Of a DNA stretch of 61,791 nucleotides, positions 59,790-61,791 are shown in pieces. A program made the position numbers and the translations under genes. A model generated the notes under the pieces. It made no database searches and had not been told where the DNA came from. It worked only from the letters and a program-made list of their open reading frames with translations. Positions within the stretch are counted from its first letter, which is position 1. Every line of letters begins with the position of its first letter. This DNA is from JACVRM01 sp036824245 (GTDB lineage Bacteria; Actinomycetota; Thermoleophilia; Gaiellales; Gaiellaceae): NCBI GenBank assembly GCA_036824245.1, contig DAITAO010000008.1:1-61791 (forward strand), in the 5' to 3' direction.

Positions 59790-60803
59790 TCAAGTGGTCT
59801 TCCGGAGAGCCCGCAGCGGCGACGAGTTGATGCGGCTGACGAGCTCGTAGTTGATCGTGCCCGCGACGCGAGCGTGTTCTTCTGCGAGCAGGCCGTCGCC
59901 GATCAGCGTCACCTTCGCTCCGCTGGGAAGCTCACGTTCGAGCTCGACCGCGAAGGCGTCCATCGAGACCGTCCCGACCACTCGGCGGCGCACGCCGTCG
60001 ACCAGCACATCCGTGCCGCCCAGGTCGCGCCGGAAGCCGTCCGCATAGCCGACCGGCACGACGCCGATCCAGGTCTCGCGCTCGGCGACGAAGCGGCGGC
60101 CGTAGCCGGTGCTCTGACCGGGCGCGAGGCGCTTCACCTGGGCGAGGTGGCTGTCCCAGCGCAGGACCGGCTCGAGCCGGTCGTCTGCTGGGTCGGTTCC
60201 GAACGGCGAGAGCCCGTAGAGGGCGATGCCGCAGCGGGCGGCGTCGAAGTGCGACTCCGCAAGCCGGAGCGCCGCCGCGCTGTTCGCGGCGTGGCGCGTC
60301 AGGTGCGCGTAGGGCTCGGTGGCCTGCCGGAAGCGTTCGACCTGCTCATGCGCAAACGCGGCGTCGCACTCGGCCGTCGCGAGGTGCGTCATCAACCCGA
60401 CGACCCGGTGCCCCGGGGCGGACAGCTCGGACAGGCCCCAGCGGCCCATCCCGGTGTCCAGCTTGAGGTGCACGGGAACGCCCTCCGGGAGAGCGCCGTC
60501 GCCGCTCACGAGCTCCAGGCGCGCCTCGCGCGCCGTCGCCAGCTCCGCGCTCACCCACGGGCCCATGACGAGGATGCGTGCGTCGCGCAACTCATCGCGC
60601 AGAGCGACCGCCTCGGGCACGGTCGCAACGCAGAGCACGGTCGCGCCACCAGCGAGCGCGGCACGGGCGGCGTCGGCCGCGCCGTGTCCGTAGCCGTCTG
60701 CCTTGACGACCGCCCACAGCTCACTGCCCCAGAGGGCGCGCCGCAGCGTCTCGGCGTTGCGACGCAGCGCGCCGAGGTCGATCGTCAGCTCAGAGCGGTG
60801 CAT
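59790..60803 (-). CDS. alr: Alanine racemase
   Basis: A 337-residue PLP enzyme that makes D-alanine for peptidoglycan. The PLP lysine is K34 in AVVKADGYGHGA. Further landmarks are VHLKLDTGMGRWGLS, HAANSAAAL, RCGIALYGLSPF, STGYGRRFVAERETWIGVVP with the active-site Tyr region, and VGTVSMDAFAVEL. The length is at the short end of the family (usually about 360-380). ATG at 60803 lies within the end of the upstream gene (14-bp overlap), so the two are co-transcribed. Confidence 0.93.
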   Translation of the reverse strand: MHRSELTIDLGALRRNAETLRRALWGSELWAVVKADGYGHGAADAARAALAGGATVLCVATVPEAVALRDELRDARILVMGPWVSAELATAREARLELVSGDGALPEGVPVHLKLDTGMGRWGLSELSAPGHRVVGLMTHLATAECDAAFAHEQVERFRQATEPYAHLTRHAANSAAALRLAESHFDAARCGIALYGLSPFGTDPADDRLEPVLRWDSHLAQVKRLAPGQSTGYGRRFVAERETWIGVVPVGYADGFRRDLGGTDVLVDGVRRRVVGTVSMDAFAVELERELPSGAKVTLIGDGLLAEEHARVAGTINYELVSRINSSPLRALRKTT

Positions 60804-61716
60804 AAGGGCGGAAGTTGCGGTCGAGCTCCGAGACGTAGGTTCGCCCCAGCGAGCCGCCCGCCTGCCCGAGCCAGGCTCGGAAGCTGTCCGTGCCACTTGG
60901 CGGCTCGGCGGAGAGGAGCAGCTCCTGCGTCAGTCCGTCGAGCTCCTCGGCCGTCAGGAGCACGTCGCGGCGCAGCCGCCCGACGACGCCGGACAGGGCC
61001 ACAGCGAGACGCGGGCTCGCATGGATGATGCGCGCCCGCGCCTCCGTGGCGGTACGCACGTGGTGGACGAGCTGCTCGAACGAGTAGATCTCCGGCCCCG
61101 CGGCGTCCACGGTCAGATTCCCTGCGCGGCCCGCGGCGTCGACCGCGATCGCGGCGGTGTCTGCGAGCGATACGGGCTGAACGCGGTAGTCGCCCCGGCC
61201 CGGCACGAGGAAGAAGGGAAACCGGCGGAGGATCCAGGCGATGTTGTTGATCAGGATGTCGCGCGGGCCGAAGATGAGCGTCGGCCGCACGATGGCATGT
61301 GACAGACCGGAGCCGGCCAGATCGCGTTCGAGCAGCGCCTTTCCCCGGAAGTAGGCAAGTTTTTCGCCGGCCTCGGCGTTCGAGACGCTTAGGTGCACGA
61401 TCCGCCGCACGCCGGCGTCGCGCGCGGCGGCGAACAGCGTGCGCGTGTGCTCGACGGCGCGCTCGAACGTCGTGTCACCGTGCGGGAAACGGATCCAGTA
61501 CGTGTTGTAGAGCGTGTGCGCACCGCGCAGACTCGCGCCGAGCGCTGCCCGGTCGGCGAATTGCAGTGGCGCCGTTTCGATCTCGCCCGCGAGCGGGTCG
61601 GCAGGCTCGGACCGACGCGTCAGCGTGCGGACGCGGTGGCCGTCCGCAAGCAGCCGTCCCGCGATCGCGCGTCCCGTGTACGAGAACGCGCCCGTGACGA
61701 CGTCAAGCTCCGGCAA
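60790..61716 (-). CDS. NAD(P)-binding epimerase-like protein (atypical SDR, NDUFA9/NmrA-like)
   Basis: A 308-residue Rossmann-fold protein: DVVTGAFSYTGRAIAGRLLA (nucleotide-binding), AHTLYNTYWIRF, RRIVHLSVSNAEAGEKLAYF, and VRPTLIFGPRDILINNIAWI. The active-site Tyr/Lys pair of classical SDRs is replaced by YFRGK, as in atypical SDRs such as NDUFA9-like quinone-biogenesis proteins. The start appears to be TTG 61716, within the end of the upstream gene. Its 3-prime end overlaps the start of alanine racemase. Function unknown. Confidence 0.8.
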   Translation of the reverse strand: MPELDVVTGAFSYTGRAIAGRLLADGHRVRTLTRRSEPADPLAGEIETAPLQFADRAALGASLRGAHTLYNTYWIRFPHGDTTFERAVEHTRTLFAAARDAGVRRIVHLSVSNAEAGEKLAYFRGKALLERDLAGSGLSHAIVRPTLIFGPRDILINNIAWILRRFPFFLVPGRGDYRVQPVSLADTAAIAVDAAGRAGNLTVDAAGPEIYSFEQLVHHVRTATEARARIIHASPRLAVALSGVVGRLRRDVLLTAEELDGLTQELLLSAEPPSGTDSFRAWLGQAGGSLGRTYVSELDRNFRPYAPL

Positions 61717-61791
61717 GCGCCCGCGGCAGCGCCGCGATCACGTCGCTCGCCACCATGCCGCGCGGTTTGGCGGCCAGCCGCGCCGCCCGCT
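61703..61791 (-). CDS. C-terminal end of an unidentified protein (cut by window edge)
   Basis: The minus strand at the right edge has an open frame that ends at TGA 61703-61705 and reads AARLAAKPRGMVASDVIAAL then PRALAGA. It overlaps the start of the epimerase-like gene by 14 bp, the same kind of overlap as between the next two genes, so it is probably the preceding gene of that operon. Too little is present to identify it. Confidence 0.45.
   Translation of the reverse strand, partial: RAARLAAKPRGMVASDVIAALPRALAGA

Overview
The window is about 62 kb of very GC-rich bacterial DNA with dense genes, many GTG starts, 4-bp ATGA/GTGA overlaps and actinobacterial gene types (BTAD regulator, MprAB-type two-component system with an HtrA protease, PucR remnant, CAP and CtaG proteins). 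It looks like an ordinary chromosomal segment of an actinobacterium. My inference is a soil lineage of the class Thermoleophilia (Gaiellales/Solirubrobacterales-like), but no rRNA is present to prove it.

Layout. 1-7.6 kb: a polyamine-type ABC transporter pair (binding protein and ATPase) preceded by a decayed PucR-type regulator; then a secreted PD40 propeller protein divergent from a 1099-residue membrane regulator that fuses a BTAD transcription factor to an extracytoplasmic propeller and an oligopeptide-type binding protein. 7.6-18 kb: five tRNA genes, all on the minus strand (Arg-TCG, His-GTG, Arg-TCT, Gly-TCC, Pro-TGG), interspersed with metabolic and envelope genes. The tRNA-Arg(TCT) carries the remains of an integrated element: a 47-bp partial tRNA duplicate, a small gene and an integrase tail. 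18-34 kb: housekeeping genes (ispH, ileS, thioredoxin, NUDIX, GCS2-type ligase), a giant multi-GAF kinase that lacks its phospho-acceptor histidine, and a frameshifted REP-associated transposase with two nearby palindromic repeats.

34-47 kb is the most interesting part. An ECF sigma factor is translationally coupled to a membrane-anchored propeller protein and to a two-domain cell-wall peptidase (M74 plus M14). Just downstream is a peroxiredoxin whose catalytic cysteine codon is an in-frame TGA, followed by a 7-bp hairpin at the correct distance: a probable selenocysteine protein that standard gene callers split. Next come two small exported proteins, an MprAB-like two-component system and a divergent HtrA protease, with an inter-promoter region holding two inward-facing triplets of 11-bp repeats that look like response-regulator sites.

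47-62 kb: an orphan NarL-type kinase, a diacylglycerol-kinase-like protein coupled to an MFS-PAP2 fusion (lipid phosphate metabolism), enoyl-ACP reductase FabI, a large secreted subtilase, SDR and thioredoxin-fold proteins, a methyltransferase, alanine racemase and an NAD(P)-binding epimerase-like protein. Themes across the window are envelope maintenance, thiol/peroxide redox defence and signalling by extracytoplasmic sensors.
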